DNA from: Granulicella sp. 5B5
GTDB lineage: Bacteria > Acidobacteriota > Terriglobia > Terriglobales > Acidobacteriaceae
Assembly: GCF_014083945.1 (NCBI RefSeq)
Contig: NZ_CP046444.1
Coordinates: 2,852,001 to 2,916,000 of the forward strand
Reading direction: 5' to 3'
Length of the DNA: 64,000 nucleotides
Position numbers and translations under genes: made by a program. Below the pieces are notes generated by a model. That model made no database searches. It had not been told where the DNA came from and saw nothing but the letters and a program-made list of their open reading frames with translations. This document shows positions 63,379 through 64,000 of this stretch, in pieces. How positions within the stretch are numbered: position 1 is the stretch's first letter; the number at the start of each line of letters is the position of its first letter.

Positions 63379-64000
63379 GTGACTCAGGCGATCTATGTCC
63401 TGGAAGACGATGCGGACATCCGGCGGCTGGTGCAGTATCAGCTGGAGGGTGCGGGGTATACGGTGCGGGCGTATCCGCAGCTGAGCACGATCGTGCAGGA
63501 CGCGGAGCGGCAGCGGCCGGCGCTGTTTCTGCTGGACATTATGTTTCCTGGGGGCGACGGGCTGGACCTTTGCCGCCGGTTGCGGCAGAACCCGACCCTC
63601 GCCAGCGTGCCGATCATTTTTTTGACGGCGCGGGCGGCGGAGAACGACCGCGTGACTGGGCTGGAGCTGGGCGCGGACGACTATATTACGAAGCCGTTTG
63701 CGATGCGCGAGCTGCTGGCAAGGGTGAAGGCCGTGCTGCGGCGGTTCGAGCGGCCGGAGACGCCTTCGACCAGCGCGGTGCTGTCGATCGAGGCTCTGGA
63801 GATCGATGGGAACTCGATGCAACTGCGGGTGAACGGCGAGCTGGTGACGACGACAGCGACGGAGTTTCGGCTGCTGGATTATCTGGCACGGCACCCGGGA
63901 CGCGTGTTCAGCCGGGACCATCTGCTGGATGCGGTGTGGGGCGATGCGCGGTTTGTGACGCCGCGCAGCGTGGATGTGTATGTGCGGAGAATCCGGGAGA
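63379..64000 (+). CDS. Two-component response regulator, OmpR/PhoB type, 5' part
   Basis: Truncated at the window end after 207 codons. The receiver domain has the acidic cluster EDDADI, the phosphoacceptor D53 in LLDIMFPGGDG, and the conserved Thr (FLTARAAEND) and Lys (YITKPF). A linker is followed by a winged-helix DNA-binding domain (LSIEALEIDGNSMQLRVNGE, TTTATEFRLLDYLARHPGRV, VDVYVRRIRE). PhoB-like length and layout. GTG 63379 follows AGGAG by 9 bases. The partner kinase is probably downstream of the window. Confidence 0.9.
   Translation, partial: MTQAIYVLEDDADIRRLVQYQLEGAGYTVRAYPQLSTIVQDAERQRPALFLLDIMFPGGDGLDLCRRLRQNPTLASVPIIFLTARAAENDRVTGLELGADDYITKPFAMRELLARVKAVLRRFERPETPSTSAVLSIEALEIDGNSMQLRVNGELVTTTATEFRLLDYLARHPGRVFSRDHLLDAVWGDARFVTPRSVDVYVRRIRE

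Overview
The window is high-GC chromosomal DNA with strongly GC3-biased genes. It carries several markers of Acidobacteriota, probably class Terriglobia (Granulicella, Edaphobacter or Terriglobus-like). These are two very large TonB-dependent receptors with an N-terminal carboxypeptidase-regulatory-like domain, a VWFA-related acidobacterial-type secreted protein, a BlaI repressor paired with an M56 peptidase-TonB fusion, and many intergenic stem-loop elements. The genus assignment is inference; no rRNA is present. No phage, transposase, plasmid function or CRISPR array was seen.

Layout. 1-4 kb: 3' end of a transhydrogenase (sthA), a ROK sugar kinase/regulator, a higBA toxin-antitoxin pair, and mutM convergent with it. 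4-11 kb: a polysaccharide flippase, a DinB-like protein, purA, an ABM monooxygenase, a SnoaL-like exported protein and a HIT hydrolase. 11-15 kb: rpsA with a clear promoter and terminator, and an unknown membrane protein. 15-22 kb: TonB receptor 1, a small exported-protein gene broken by one in-frame TAG, a serine beta-lactamase-like hydrolase, and the blaI/M56-TonB operon with two operator-like palindromes. 22-27.5 kb: an MFS transporter, two tandem AhpD-like genes and RNase R. 27.5-29 kb: a 58-residue exported peptide followed by a seven-helix membrane protein, with hairpins between them. 29-36 kb: a YdjM-type protein, a DUF6580-like protein, a MogA/MoaB protein, a DedA/VTT protein, a TonB-like protein, miaA and an S4 protein. 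36-44 kb: the VWFA protein, tdh, a glycine-zipper lipoprotein, kbl, and bifunctional rel. 44-49 kb: an exported hydrolase, manA, a GH106-like glycosidase and a decayed second manA 3' end. 49-56 kb: TonB receptor 2, tRNA-Pro(GGG) with a duplicated 5' half, yggX and ligA. 56-64 kb: a frameshifted M61 peptidase, a His/Gly-rich exported protein, a CNB-domain/thioredoxin-reductase-like flavoprotein, an APC permease and the start of a PhoB-type response regulator.

The genes serve housekeeping (purA, rpsA, miaA, ligA, rnr, rel, mutM), oligosaccharide capture and breakdown (TonB receptors, TonB proteins, GH106-like, manA, ROK, permeases), threonine breakdown (tdh, kbl), and stress control (higBA, rel, blaI/M56).

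The most unusual feature is a set of dispersed stem-loop or short-repeat families. Two lie in frame inside genes (rnr and the APC permease) and a heptamer repeat forms the last codons of tdh. Heptamer TAG repeats follow several stop codons and place stops in every frame. The peptide/7TM pair at 27.7-29 kb is the best candidate for an undescribed two-gene system.
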